Notes under the pieces: generated by a model
Databases searched by the model: none
Seen by the model: the letters and a program-made list of their open reading frames with translations, nothing else
Told to the model about the DNA's origin: nothing
Assembly: GCA_937894775.1 (NCBI GenBank)
Contig: CALAXC010000008.1
Span: forward strand, 1-64,000
DNA from: an uncultured Clostridia bacterium
GTDB taxonomy: Bacteria; Bacillota; Clostridia; Oscillospirales; CAG-272
Length of the DNA stretch: 64,000 nt
Direction of reading: 5' to 3'
Shown here: positions 46,503 through 54,911 of the stretch, one piece after another
Numbering within the stretch: position 1 is the first letter of the stretch
Layout: each line of letters starts with the position of its first letter
Program-made: the position numbers and the translations under genes

Positions 46503-46847
46503 ATGAATAACTTGCTTCAGGCTTTTACAAACGAGCAGCTCAAGGCGGAGGTACCCGTACTTAATGTTGGTGATACAGTTCGTATTCACAACAGAATCAA
46601 AGAGGGTAGCCGCGAGAGAATCCAGATGTTTGAGGGTACCATCATCGCAAAGCACGGTGGCGGAATTTCCGAAACATTCACTGTAAGACGTGTTTCTTAC
46701 GGTTGTGGAATTGAAAAAACTTTCCCCGTACATTCTCCTAACGTTGTTAAGGTAGATATCATTCGTTCGGGTAAGGTTAGAAGAGCAAAGCTTTACTATC
46801 TTCGTGATAGAGTCGGTAAGGCATCAAAGGTTAAAGAGAAGATCTAA
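46503..46847 (+). CDS. rplS: 50S ribosomal protein L19
   Basis: L19 lies at the 30S-50S interface. The 114-residue protein carries [41 protein letters not shown] and the basic [18 protein letters not shown] end. A strong AAGGAGGA site precedes the ATG. It is a single gene with its own promoter, leader and terminator; rimM-trmD, its frequent neighbours, are absent. Confidence 0.97.
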   Translation: MNNLLQAFTNEQLKAEVPVLNVGDTVRIHNRIKEGSRERIQMFEGTIIAKHGGGISETFTVRRVSYGCGIEKTFPVHSPNVVKVDIIRSGKVRRAKLYYLRDRVGKASKVKEKI

Positions 46848-46861
46848 TTGCTTTATCAAAT

Positions 46862-46891
46862 CAAAAAGGACACCGCAGGGTGTCCTTTTTG
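46862..46891. terminator. Bidirectional terminator between rplS and the DUF4358 gene
   Basis: CAAAAAGGACACC and GGTGTCCTTTTTG form a perfect stem flanked by T and A runs, so it can end transcripts from both sides. Confidence 0.85.
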
Positions 46892-46896
46892 ATTTT

Positions 46897-47391
46897 TTAT
46901 TTTAATTTGTTTTTTGCTTTTTCAAAAACTGCATCGGCTTCCGAAGGCTCCGAAATAGTGAAAATAACGTATTTTCCAAATCTTTGAGCGTCAGCGGAAT
47001 TTATTTTTTCAAGCTCTGCGGGAGCATAGTTCCTCAAAAAGTCACGCTTTTGTTCTTGCGCATCTTTTAAATAAAGCTTTGCTTCTTCGAGTAGCTTTTT
47101 TGCGGATTCTTCGTCTTTTGCAGAGATAACACCGACTTCCGAAACATCGGTCGTATCTGTTGAATATGATACGCAGATATCATCATACAGCTTAGGATCT
47201 GTGAAGAAAAAACGTATATCTTCATCTGAATACTTCGAAAATTCTCCCTCAGGAACTGAAATTTCGCTCGTCAAGGCATCGCAAAGTGTTGCGCTGTCGA
47301 TTTTCTTAGAGTATTCTTCGCTTGAGCAGGATTTGAAAAATAGAGCTATACAGCCGATAGCCAGGATAACGAAAAGAATTTTTTTGATCAT
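46897..47391 (-). CDS. DUF4358-type exported or membrane-anchored protein
   Basis: This 164-residue protein has an N-terminal hydrophobic segment (5-22, ending KSC, a weak lipobox) and the DUF4358 pattern: SEVGVISAKDEESAKKLLEEA, then a helical YAPAELEKI segment and GKYVIFTIS near the end. The family's role is unknown; members occur next to SGNH hydrolases and MBOAT genes. GGAGAAAT precedes the ATG. It lies 15 bases after the SGNH gene on the same strand, probably the same transcript. Confidence 0.8.
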   Translation of the reverse strand: MIKKILFVILAIGCIALFFKSCSSEEYSKKIDSATLCDALTSEISVPEGEFSKYSDEDIRFFFTDPKLYDDICVSYSTDTTDVSEVGVISAKDEESAKKLLEEAKLYLKDAQEQKRDFLRNYAPAELEKINSADAQRFGKYVIFTISEPSEADAVFEKAKNKLK

Positions 47392-47406
47392 TATTTCTCC
47401 TTACAG

Positions 47407-48156
47407 TTATTTTGTAACGGGATTTTTATTGATATACTCAAGTATTTTTATATATGCGGCAGAGTTAAGATGAAAACCGTCGCTTGTTTGATATTCTGAC
47501 TTTAAAAAGCCGTTTTCATCCTTTAGAGTAGATGCTGTGTTTATATAGAATGCGCCGTTTTCCAAGGCGACTTCTTCTGCCCAGACGTTGAGTGTTTCAA
47601 TATATTCGTTTAATTTTTTTGCAGTTACAGTGTGGTTTTGCATATTCATATTTTCTGCAACGGGAAAACAGGAATTTATAATAATGACGGTGTTTTTTGA
47701 GTTTTCCTTTACAGTATCTATAAGATTTTTATAACAATGCTTAAAATAAGAAGAACCGCGTGAAATAAAGTTTGTTGCTCCGTTGAGTCCGAAAGTCAGC
47801 ATAAGATATTCGGGCTTTTTTCTTTTCAATGCTTCTGAAAATTCGAGTTCTTCTTTGGTTTCGGGATATATTATACGGCATTCAGATGTGTTTGGCTCGA
47901 GCAATAAAGTCCCGCTTTTCGGTCCCCAGACCTGCAGAGTTTCACGTCCTCCTGAAAGAACGCCACGGTTTTTTAAATGATATGTCGTTGATTCTCCTAA
48001 AAATATAAATTTATCTATATAAGAAAATGAATCGGTGTTGTTTTCTGTCAATATTTCGGTGTCGGTGACGGCTGCAGGCGTATCATTTTTTTGCGGAGCC
48101 GCGCAAGCGCTGAAGAACAGCGCCGTTATAACCGCTATCAATATAATTTTTGACAT
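47407..48156 (-). CDS. SGNH/GDSL-type lipoprotein hydrolase
   Basis: The 249-residue protein has a lipoprotein signal (residues 1-18, lipobox ending Cys18), a variable linker, then the SGNH motifs: LGES (53-56, nucleophile Ser56), TFGLNGATN (block III) and SDGFHLN with Asp226 and His229. It is probably an extracellular esterase or O-acetyl hydrolase acting on a wall polymer. GGAGGC lies six bases before the ATG at 48156. A longer frame from 48315 overlaps the upstream intergenic region and lacks a signal peptide at its start. Confidence 0.82.
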   Translation of the reverse strand: MSKIILIAVITALFFSACAAPQKNDTPAAVTDTEILTENNTDSFSYIDKFIFLGESTTYHLKNRGVLSGGRETLQVWGPKSGTLLLEPNTSECRIIYPETKEELEFSEALKRKKPEYLMLTFGLNGATNFISRGSSYFKHCYKNLIDTVKENSKNTVIIINSCFPVAENMNMQNHTVTAKKLNEYIETLNVWAEEVALENGAFYINTASTLKDENGFLKSEYQTSDGFHLNSAAYIKILEYINKNPVTK

Positions 48157-48214
48157 AAAAAAGCCTCCATATACAAAACTTAAGAATAAAGCTTTAAGAA
48201 TGGAGGCTCTTATT

Positions 48215-48649
48215 TTATTTATTTTTGCCCGAAAACTGTTTTTTATATTTTTCTTCGGGTTGCTTTGTCTTTTCAATGCGTTTTTTAAAGAAGGTATATA
48301 TAAGCATAAATGCAATATATCCCAATGTGAAAATTACGATCCCGACAAGTGTTTGTGAAGCGGTCATCGAATTAGGAAGACAGAAGCAAGTCCAGAAACC
48401 GAAAATATAAATGATATAATGCACAACGTGCCTTACTGCGGTGTGCAGAGCTTTTACAGACAGTAATGCGTTAGCGATAGCCAAGAGGACAGAAAAAACG
48501 AAGAAGAGAAGAACTCTTTCCGCTTGAATAGCGGTCTGCTGCGCAGAAATATTGATCATCTGTAAAATAAGCATATATATCGCTGTGATCACGGTGAATA
48601 TTACACACGAAGAAACGAGTGCTTTTTTGATCAGTTTTTTTAAATCCAT
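48215..48649 (-). CDS. DUF3021-like four-helix membrane protein
   Basis: This 144-residue protein has four hydrophobic segments (about 12-30, 48-67, 80-96 and 105-125) and a basic, polar C-terminal tail. Size and layout fit the DUF3021 family, whose members often accompany LytTR regulators; none is seen here. The start at 48649 (MDLKKL) has AAAGGA upstream, while the ATG at 48682 has nothing. Function unknown. Confidence 0.65.
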   Translation of the reverse strand: MDLKKLIKKALVSSCVIFTVITAIYMLILQMINISAQQTAIQAERVLLFFVFSVLLAIANALLSVKALHTAVRHVVHYIIYIFGFWTCFCLPNSMTASQTLVGIVIFTLGYIAFMLIYTFFKKRIEKTKQPEEKYKKQFSGKNK

Positions 48650-48684
48650 TTTAAAGTTTATCCTTTCGGGTAGTATACCCATTT

Positions 48685-48712
48685 ATTATATCATAAATGT
48701 GGATTTTTTCAA
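48685..48712 (-). promoter_or_regulatory. Promoter of the DUF3021-like/SGNH/DUF4358 genes
   Basis: On the minus strand TTGAAA (48707-48712), 16 bases, TATAAT (48685-48690), with an extended TG. Confidence 0.65.
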
Positions 48713-48744
48713 GTATATTATGTAAATTTTAACCCTGAATAATA

Positions 48745-48782
48745 ACGGCTGTCCTAAATTCTCATTCAAGACAGCCTGTTAT
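48745..48782 (-). terminator. Terminator after the AI-2E family gene
   Basis: GGCTGTC and GACAGCC pair around a 16-base loop, followed on the minus strand by a T-rich tract. Confidence 0.65.
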
Positions 48783-50120
48783 TTATCTTTTTTTCTTTTT
48801 ATTCTTTTTCTTTTTACCGTTATTCTTTTGAACGGATTTTTGTGTTACCTTGATTTTCGCTTCCGATTTTTCTTCTTTTTCTTTTTCAATCACGGAAGGA
48901 TCGGGGGCAGAGTATTCCTCTTCGCTCAGCGGAGTGGGATCTTCTGGGATACACGAAGCATTTTCTCTGCAAAGACGTCTTTCACGCAATCTTTTTAAGA
49001 TCCATTCGTGGAATATAGTATAGAGAACACTGCAAAGCGGAACGCTTATTATAATTCCCGCAATTCCAAATAATTCTCCGCCGATGATTACCGAAACGAG
49101 CACCCAAAGTCCGGGAAGACCGATCTGTTGTCCCATTATTCTTGGGTAGATAACGTTTGATTCGAATTGTTGCAGAATAACAATAAATACTAAAAACCAA
49201 AGTGCTTGTATCGGATCGACTAAAAGTATTAAGAAAGCACCTATGATAGCACCGGTTATTGCGCCGAATATAGGAACAAATGCGGTAAGGGCTACGATGC
49301 AGGAGATCATCAACGCATACGGGAAACGGAATAAGGTCATTCCAATAAAGGTCAATATGCCAATGAGAAGAACCTCAATACACTGACCGGAAACAAATCC
49401 TTCAAATGCTCTTTTGCCTAAATGGAAAATATCGATAGCATTTTTCGCTTTTTTCTCCGATAAGGTGGAGTAAAGAAATCCTTTCACGAGCTTTGTGAGT
49501 GATTCTTTTGATGCAAGTATATATATTGCAAGAATAAAACCGAGGATAACGTTCCAAAACGATGAGAAAAGTGTAATAACTGTGGTTAAGGTCGTATGGA
49601 AAATATCACTTGAATTATCGCCCATAGAGAATTGTATCCAATTCGTTACCATATCCCAAGAAATAGTGACTGATTCAGGATCTAACGGGATTTTTAGTGT
49701 AATTATCCATTCACGTATTGTTGAGTTCAGATCCTCCATGTATTTAGGCGCTTTTTCGATAAATCCTTGACATGTTCTCCAGAATTCGGGAAGGATATAT
49801 GAGAGCAGGAGAGAAACAACAAGAAAAATAGTTGTCAGACTAAGAGTTATCGAAACGGCTCTTTTTATCTTTGCCCATATTTTTCCGTTTTTAGCTGTGA
49901 GCTTTTTAAATATCTTGTATTCAAAAAAGTTTACGGGAATATTAAGAATAAAAGCAATAAATATTCCTATAAAGATAGGGGATAGCACCTTAAGAATAAG
50001 AGCAAGTATTGAGAGTGATTTGTCTATATTGTTTATTATTCCGAACAATATAATCGAAACCACAGCGATGCCTAACCATTTTAAATAGTGCCAATTAGGA
50101 TCTTTAGGTATTTTCTTCAT
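48783..50120 (-). CDS. AI-2E family transporter (PerM/YdiK type)
   Basis: The 445-residue protein has the eight-helix AI-2E fold: two N-terminal helices (about 12-60), TM3 near 70-95, a long extracellular segment, and the conserved C-terminal core with GFVSGQCIEVLLIGILTF-like, PIFGAITGAIIGAFL and QIGLPGLWVLVSVIIGGELF-like regions. Proteins of this family export signals or ions; the name reflects one member only. The last 45 residues are acidic, then an extreme Lys-rich tail that could touch RNA or phospholipid. GAGG precedes the ATG. Confidence 0.88.
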   Translation of the reverse strand: MKKIPKDPNWHYLKWLGIAVVSIILFGIINNIDKSLSILALILKVLSPIFIGIFIAFILNIPVNFFEYKIFKKLTAKNGKIWAKIKRAVSITLSLTTIFLVVSLLLSYILPEFWRTCQGFIEKAPKYMEDLNSTIREWIITLKIPLDPESVTISWDMVTNWIQFSMGDNSSDIFHTTLTTVITLFSSFWNVILGFILAIYILASKESLTKLVKGFLYSTLSEKKAKNAIDIFHLGKRAFEGFVSGQCIEVLLIGILTFIGMTLFRFPYALMISCIVALTAFVPIFGAITGAIIGAFLILLVDPIQALWFLVFIVILQQFESNVIYPRIMGQQIGLPGLWVLVSVIIGGELFGIAGIIISVPLCSVLYTIFHEWILKRLRERRLCRENASCIPEDPTPLSEEEYSAPDPSVIEKEKEEKSEAKIKVTQKSVQKNNGKKKKNKKKKR

Positions 50121-50145
50121 TATAAATAAGCCTCAAAAATCAGAA

Positions 50146-51468
50146 TTATTTTTCGTTTTTTTCCTCGGCGTCGTTGTTATCGTCACCGTCATTAATTTTT
50201 ATGCTTACTGTAGCTCGGTCTATGCGGTGTTCTTTGATTTCTTCTATAGAAATATTGAGCTTTTCGGTAGTAAGATCAAAGGTAGAACCGTCATCGGGAA
50301 CAGAACCGTAGAGTGCTAATGCATACCCGCTGAATGTGTCGGAATCGGTATCTTCAAGCTTGACACCAAGCGCCTCTTCAACTTCGTCGATCGAAGCGCT
50401 GCCCAATATACGCCAGGAGTTCTCACCGAGCAATTCAACAGGGGGGAGCTCTTCAACACCGTCTTCGGTTTCATTGTTAATATCTCCGACAATACATTCA
50501 ATAAGGTCGGTCATAGTAATAACACCAAAAAGTCCGCCGTATTCATCAAGAACAACTGCCATAGATTCCTTGTGCTGACGCATATTCTTAAAAAGAACGT
50601 CTGCTTTTACGGCTTCAGGAACGAAATAAGGTGTAGATACTATTGTATTCATAACATTTTCGCGGCTCTTGTCATCAAGACGAAGATAAGAACGTGCGTC
50701 AAGAATACCTATAATATTGTCAATACTGTCTTTGCAAATAGGATAACGGGAAAAGCGGCTGTTATTTATAACATTGTCCCATTCTTCCATAGTATCGGCA
50801 TAATCAAGGAATGTAAGATCGGTACGGTGAGTAGCAATTTCACCTGCACAAAGATCGTCAAAATCAAAAATGTTTTCTATAAGCTCTTTGTTGTATTCAT
50901 CTATGCTTCCATCTTCGTGGGCTTCATCGATAAGCGTGAGAACTTCACCTTCTGTAACGGTGTCTATAGTTTTAGCCTTAAATATCTTTGAAAGAAGCTT
51001 TTTCCAAAGCATAAATATTGCGTTTATAGGTGTAAGAATAATTACAAGAAAACGAAGTATGGGTGCTATCGCCATCGAAAATCCTTCTGCGTGGTCTTTA
51101 GCGATGCTTTTTGGTGAAATTTCTCCAAAGATAAGAACTACGACGGTTATTACTGCAGTTGAAATTGCGGTGGCAAAGTTTTTTACCGTAGGATCAACGA
51201 TAGCTTCAACAAACCAGATAGTTGATATTGAAGAAAGTGCTATGTTCACTATATTGTTTCCTATCAGGATAGTAGAAAGCACTTTGTCATAGGATTCTGC
51301 AAGCTTGAGGGCAGAAGCCGCACGTTTGTTTCCTTCTGCGGCAAGGTTTTTCATTTTTGTGCGGTTAAAAGATGTATATGCTGTTTCGCTTGCTGAAAAG
51401 AAAGCGGAAAGCATAACAAGAATAAACATAACAATAAATGTTAGAATACTCCCTTCGGGTAAGTCCAT
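50146..51468 (-). CDS. HlyC/CorC (CNNM/DUF21) family transporter with CBS pair
   Basis: The 440-residue protein has a DUF21 membrane domain with four helices (residues 1-150; SASETAYTSFNRTKM is its typical segment), two CBS domains (about 205-330; ...VVLDEYGGLFGVITMTDLIE), and a C-terminal CorC_HlyC domain. CNNM relatives handle Mg2+ or related ions, and the CBS pair senses nucleotides. GGAG precedes the ATG. It follows a 190-base leader with a hairpin and a terminator, which suggests metal-responsive RNA control. The AI-2E gene follows 25 bases after the stop. Confidence 0.9.
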   Translation of the reverse strand: MDLPEGSILTFIVMFILVMLSAFFSASETAYTSFNRTKMKNLAAEGNKRAASALKLAESYDKVLSTILIGNNIVNIALSSISTIWFVEAIVDPTVKNFATAISTAVITVVVLIFGEISPKSIAKDHAEGFSMAIAPILRFLVIILTPINAIFMLWKKLLSKIFKAKTIDTVTEGEVLTLIDEAHEDGSIDEYNKELIENIFDFDDLCAGEIATHRTDLTFLDYADTMEEWDNVINNSRFSRYPICKDSIDNIIGILDARSYLRLDDKSRENVMNTIVSTPYFVPEAVKADVLFKNMRQHKESMAVVLDEYGGLFGVITMTDLIECIVGDINNETEDGVEELPPVELLGENSWRILGSASIDEVEEALGVKLEDTDSDTFSGYALALYGSVPDDGSTFDLTTEKLNISIEEIKEHRIDRATVSIKINDGDDNNDAEEKNEK

Positions 51469-51660
51469 AATCAGTTACTCCTTAATTTAGTATTGAGAGA
51501 AAACAGCGATAAATACGAAGAAAGATTTTTCCAAAAACGCAAAAAAGCATAGCCTGAACGCAGATATAACAGTCAGGTTATGCAATCATATTTTCGAATA
51601 TTTACTTCGGCTACTTATATCTCCGTCGCTCACGGTATTTTCTCCTCTTTAAAAATGTAT
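51469..51660 (-). ncRNA. Structured leader RNA of the CNNM/CorC-type gene, riboswitch-like
   Basis: On the minus strand the leader contains a small hairpin, CCGT/ACGG (51623-51635), then AGATATAA (its complement on the plus strand is 51615-51622), and a terminator hairpin (51547-51557 with 51573-51583) followed by a T run. The 15-base terminator loop contains TTATATCT (51562-51569), perfectly complementary to that AGATATAA. The pairing could form a pseudoknot or compete with the terminator. I cannot place it in a named class. This stretch contains no gene. Confidence 0.55.
51541..51583 (-). terminator. Intrinsic terminator inside the CNNM/CorC leader (attenuator)
   Basis: An 11-bp stem, GCATAACCTGA/TCAGGCTATGC on the minus strand with one G-T pair, followed by TTTTTT, ends about 70 bases before the gene, so it acts before translation starts. 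Confidence 0.75.
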
Positions 51661-51667
51661 TATATAT

Positions 51668-51695
51668 ATTATATCATAAATTTATATTTTGTCAA
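51668..51695 (-). promoter_or_regulatory. Promoter of the CNNM/CorC transcript
   Basis: On the minus strand TTGACA (51690-51695), 16 bases, TATAAT (51668-51673), both exact. Confidence 0.85.
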
Positions 51696-51709
51696 TAGTA
51701 TTGTATAAA

Positions 51710-51755
51710 ATAGAAGAAACCGACCAAAACGGGAAGATCTTGGACGGTTTCTTTT
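51710..51755 (-). terminator. Terminator after the TSCPD gene
   Basis: AGAAACCG.CCAA and TTGG.CGGTTTCT pair across one mismatch, followed on the minus strand by a T-rich tract. Confidence 0.7.
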
Positions 51756-51770
51756 ATAGCTTAAATAATA

Positions 51771-52025
51771 TTATTGCTGCGTTTTATATTCTTTCAGCGC
51801 GGTTGCAAGCTGATCGGGGCAGGAAGTAGTTTTAAAGCCACAGCGAATTCCCGAAAGTCTTTCTATAGCCTCATCGACCTTCATTCCTGCAATCAAAGCC
51901 GCGACGCCCTGAGTGTTTCCCGCGCAGCCACCTGAGTATTTTACCGAAACGATAACATCGTCTTCGATTTCTATGTCTATTTTACGGGAGCAAACTCCCT
52001 TTGGAATGTAACTGAATTTATTCAT
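51771..52025 (-). CDS. TSCPD-domain protein (TIGR03905 family)
   Basis: This 84-residue protein is a stand-alone TSCPD domain with conserved cysteines: Cys12, Cys34 in GGCAGNTQGV, Cys62 and Cys69 in TTSCPDQ. The domain also occurs at the C-terminus of B12-dependent ribonucleotide reductases. The free form is common in Clostridia and of unknown role. AAGGAGA precedes the ATG at 52025. It sits 32 bases after the prephenate-dehydratase-like gene, likely in the htpG transcript. Confidence 0.88.
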   Translation of the reverse strand: MNKFSYIPKGVCSRKIDIEIEDDVIVSVKYSGGCAGNTQGVAALIAGMKVDEAIERLSGIRCGFKTTSCPDQLATALKEYKTQQ

Positions 52026-52057
52026 AGTATATTCTGATCTCCTTGATTTTTGTGATG

Positions 52058-52918
52058 TTATTTTATTTCTTTGTAAATTCCTATCGGAGTGTAATTTTGA
52101 AATTTTAACGCAACGTAAAGACGGAAGGGCGTGGCATTCTGCGGTGTGAGTGAAAAAGTAAAGAAAAATCTTTTTAAGTGTGAATCATATTCAACAGGAA
52201 TAGAATCTATACTTACCGGAGTTGCTTGCGCAAGATCTGCCACAGTAAAAAGGGGGGAGAGAAATTCACCGTCAGAGCTTATCACCGAAAACTCAAAAAT
52301 ATATTTTGCGTTTTTGTCTTTGAGATCAACAGGCTTACAGGCTCTTGCGATACGCGCATATTTCACCGTTCCGATATCGTCTTCAATGTCTGTTGATGCA
52401 GATATCTTAAGCTCATAGCGGTCAAGCATAGAATAAAAGCTTTTCATATGCCCGTCAGTTGAATTTGAGATCGGAAGAATACAAAATTCACATGTTCCGT
52501 CTGTTATACTTTCACAGCTTTCGGCAAAGCTTGATACGTATTCGGGCTTTGGATTTGTGATCCCTTTGGAAAGCTTTTCGTAAGCAAGCTCGTTAAATCT
52601 GTTTTTAACAAAGGATATTTTCGAGTGAGCTCCCGCAGGAGTAGGCTCATCTGTTCCTATAAAAATTGCGTTCTGTACCTCTTTTTTTAATTCGGATCTG
52701 CAGAGTGCTTCGCAAAAAGCAAAATCATCATTAGGGGAGGTTGAGAGAGTAAGCTTTTTAAACTCTGATAAAATTTGTTCTAAATTTTGAAAATTAAAAT
52801 AGAGTGCATCTACTATTTCACTGACGGTAAGTCGGTTTTGTTTATATCCTGTCTGGATCCGCTTGGAAAATTCAGCAAAATTTTGCGTTAATATAATGAT
52901 TTTCTCGTTGTCTGTCAT
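52058..52918 (-). CDS. Degenerate prephenate-dehydratase-like protein, function unknown
   Basis: This 286-residue protein has an N-terminal helical segment (1-60) that could be a relic chorismate mutase or a dimer arm. It is followed by a region with echoes of the prephenate dehydratase fold: GAHSKISFVKNRFNE (near 95) and CEFCILPISNSTDG (near 145), which resembles VPIENSxEG. The catalytic TRF motif is absent, so dehydratase activity is unlikely. It starts one base after the htpG stop and is probably co-transcribed. The assignment is tentative. Confidence 0.5.
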   Translation of the reverse strand: MTDNEKIIILTQNFAEFSKRIQTGYKQNRLTVSEIVDALYFNFQNLEQILSEFKKLTLSTSPNDDFAFCEALCRSELKKEVQNAIFIGTDEPTPAGAHSKISFVKNRFNELAYEKLSKGITNPKPEYVSSFAESCESITDGTCEFCILPISNSTDGHMKSFYSMLDRYELKISASTDIEDDIGTVKYARIARACKPVDLKDKNAKYIFEFSVISSDGEFLSPLFTVADLAQATPVSIDSIPVEYDSHLKRFFFTFSLTPQNATPFRLYVALKFQNYTPIGIYKEIK

Positions 52919-52919
52919 A

Positions 52920-54746
52920 TTAAAGCTTCATCAGGAGCTTATAGCTGTTTTCCATAAAGTCCCGCATCTCCTCGGCAGTAAACTTTTTCTGCGAGAGCAA
53001 AGCTAATTTGTACACGTATTCAGCTATATCTTTCGCTCCTTCGTTATCCTCATCACAAATATTGTCGAGCTTCTTTATAAGCGGAGAAGAGTTGTTGACG
53101 ATAAGGGTTTTGTTTGGCGGAGTGGGGTTTGATATCCCGTACATACGCATCATTTCTTCCATTCTGCGTATTTCCTCGCTTACACTCAAAAGCGCAGGGA
53201 CGGTTTCATCGCTAAGCGCTTTGAATTCGATCTCGGTGTTGTCATCGATAACCGATTGGAAAAGCTCTTTTATCTTATCGTTTGACTCGCTGTCGGTGCT
53301 CGTTTCTAAGCTCATTGATTCTGCTATATCGGAGTCAACTCGCAAAAATTTAAAGCTGTCATCAGAGCTTTCGGCAAAGGAAACGAATTGAAGATCGATA
53401 GCTCTTTCGAAAAGAACTACTTTAACGTCTTTAGCCTCGAGCATAGAAATATATTGAGCCTGAAGCGATCTGTCGGTTGTATAATAAATCTTGTTTGGAA
53501 TATTGTTTTCTGCTTGCTTTATATATTCTTCAACGGTAAGTGCCGAGCCGTCAACGATCTCAAGGAGAAGAGAATTCTTTATTCTGTCATAAAACTTTCT
53601 GTCGCGTATAGAAGCATATTCTATAAAAGGCGCAATATCCTTCCAGATACGTTCGTATTCTTCACGGTCATTGTGCGCAAGTGAATTGAGCTTATCCGCA
53701 ACTTTTTTTATGATATGCGCGGAAAGCTTTGAAACATAAGTGTTGGTTTGTAAATAGCTTCTTGATACGTTTAAAGGCAATTCAGGACAGTCGAGCACAC
53801 CCTTGAGCATAAGGAGATATTCGGGAATGACCTCTTTTATGTTGTCGGCAACGAAAACTTGATTGTAATAAAGCTTTACTTCGCCTTCAAGAGTTTCGTA
53901 TTCATTTGCGATCCTTGGAAAATAAAGTATTCCTTTGAAATTGAGGGGGTAATCTGCGTTTATATGAATATAGAAAAGAGGATCTCGCATATCGTTGAAT
54001 ACTTTGTGATAAAATTCGTTGTATTCCTCTTTAGTACATTCGGACGGTTGCTTTTGCCAAAGCGGGGTGGTATCGTTTATAGGCGCTGCTTTTTGGTTTT
54101 CATCGGTTGAATCGATGTCGTGAAAATATATGTCGATAGGCATAAAGGAACAGTATTTGTCAAGTATCTGCTTGATCTTAGCAGAGCTTAAATATTCTTT
54201 TTCGCTATCGCTGATGTGCATAATGACGGAAGTTCCGTGCTCCGTGCGGCTGCCTTCGCTTATTTCGTATTCACCTGCTTCGTTGCATACCCAATGGACA
54301 GCAGGAGTGTCGGTATAAGATCTCGTTTCGATCTCAACCTTGTCACTTACCATAAATGCAGAGTAGAATCCAAGACCGAAATGACCTATGATCCCACTTG
54401 AAGATGAGGATTCATCTTCATATTTCTGTATAAAATCAACAGCACCTGAAAGAGCTATGCTACAGATGTATTTTTTTATTTCATCTTCGCTCATTCCAAT
54501 ACCGTTATCGCTTACGGTGAGAGTACCTTCTTCGGTATCCAAAGTAACGTTTATAGCATACTGTTCGTTCTGCGAATCGCGGATGCCGAGAGATTCAAGC
54601 CTTTTAAGCTTGGTAATAGCATCGGATGCGTTTGATATTATCTCACGTAAAAATATATCCTTTTCGGAATAGAGCCATTTTTTAATTATAGGGAATATGT
54701 GTTCTGTATCAACAGATATTCCACCCTTGTTTATGTTTTCTCCCAT
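52920..54746 (-). CDS. htpG: Chaperone protein HtpG (Hsp90)
   Basis: HtpG is the bacterial Hsp90, an ATP-driven chaperone. The 608-residue protein has the GHKL ATPase domain with LREIISNASDA (about 34-44), DNGIGMS (about 79-85) and HFGLGFYSAFMV (about 121-132), then middle and C-terminal domains; it ends without MEEVD as in all bacteria. AAAGGA precedes the ATG. Two downstream genes follow closely. It diverges from ispE. Confidence 0.95.
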   Translation of the reverse strand: MGENINKGGISVDTEHIFPIIKKWLYSEKDIFLREIISNASDAITKLKRLESLGIRDSQNEQYAINVTLDTEEGTLTVSDNGIGMSEDEIKKYICSIALSGAVDFIQKYEDESSSSSGIIGHFGLGFYSAFMVSDKVEIETRSYTDTPAVHWVCNEAGEYEISEGSRTEHGTSVIMHISDSEKEYLSSAKIKQILDKYCSFMPIDIYFHDIDSTDENQKAAPINDTTPLWQKQPSECTKEEYNEFYHKVFNDMRDPLFYIHINADYPLNFKGILYFPRIANEYETLEGEVKLYYNQVFVADNIKEVIPEYLLMLKGVLDCPELPLNVSRSYLQTNTYVSKLSAHIIKKVADKLNSLAHNDREEYERIWKDIAPFIEYASIRDRKFYDRIKNSLLLEIVDGSALTVEEYIKQAENNIPNKIYYTTDRSLQAQYISMLEAKDVKVVLFERAIDLQFVSFAESSDDSFKFLRVDSDIAESMSLETSTDSESNDKIKELFQSVIDDNTEIEFKALSDETVPALLSVSEEIRRMEEMMRMYGISNPTPPNKTLIVNNSSPLIKKLDNICDEDNEGAKDIAEYVYKLALLSQKKFTAEEMRDFMENSYKLLMKL

Positions 54747-54785
54747 AACAGATTCCTTTCGGTTGTAAATTAATATATTAATAAT

Positions 54786-54814
54786 ATTTTATATCCAAAA
54801 GCGGTTTAAGTCAA
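54786..54814 (-). promoter_or_regulatory. htpG: Promoter of htpG
   Basis: On the minus strand TTGACT (54809-54814), 17 bases, TAAAAT (54786-54791). No CIRCE is seen here. Confidence 0.65.
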
Positions 54815-54852
54815 TAGCAAAAATCAATTTAAGGTATTTTTTCTTAATAGAC

Positions 54853-54881
54853 TTGAAATTTAAGATGCTTTTTGCTATAAT
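54853..54881 (+). promoter_or_regulatory. ispE: Promoter of ispE
   Basis: TTGAAA (54853-54858), 17 bases, TATAAT (54876-54881), 30 bases before the ATG. Confidence 0.75.
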
Positions 54882-54911
54882 TCTTTTATAAGTATTTTGT
54901 GAGGTACTGTT

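Noticed and set aside
51469..51660. Assignment of the CNNM/CorC leader to M-box or yybP-ykoY riboswitches
   Set aside because: The conserved core sequences of both classes, as I know them, are not found. It was left as an unnamed leader.
54747..54911. CIRCE element before htpG
   Set aside because: No TTAGCACTC-type arms occur in this gap; only a sigma-A-type promoter is seen.
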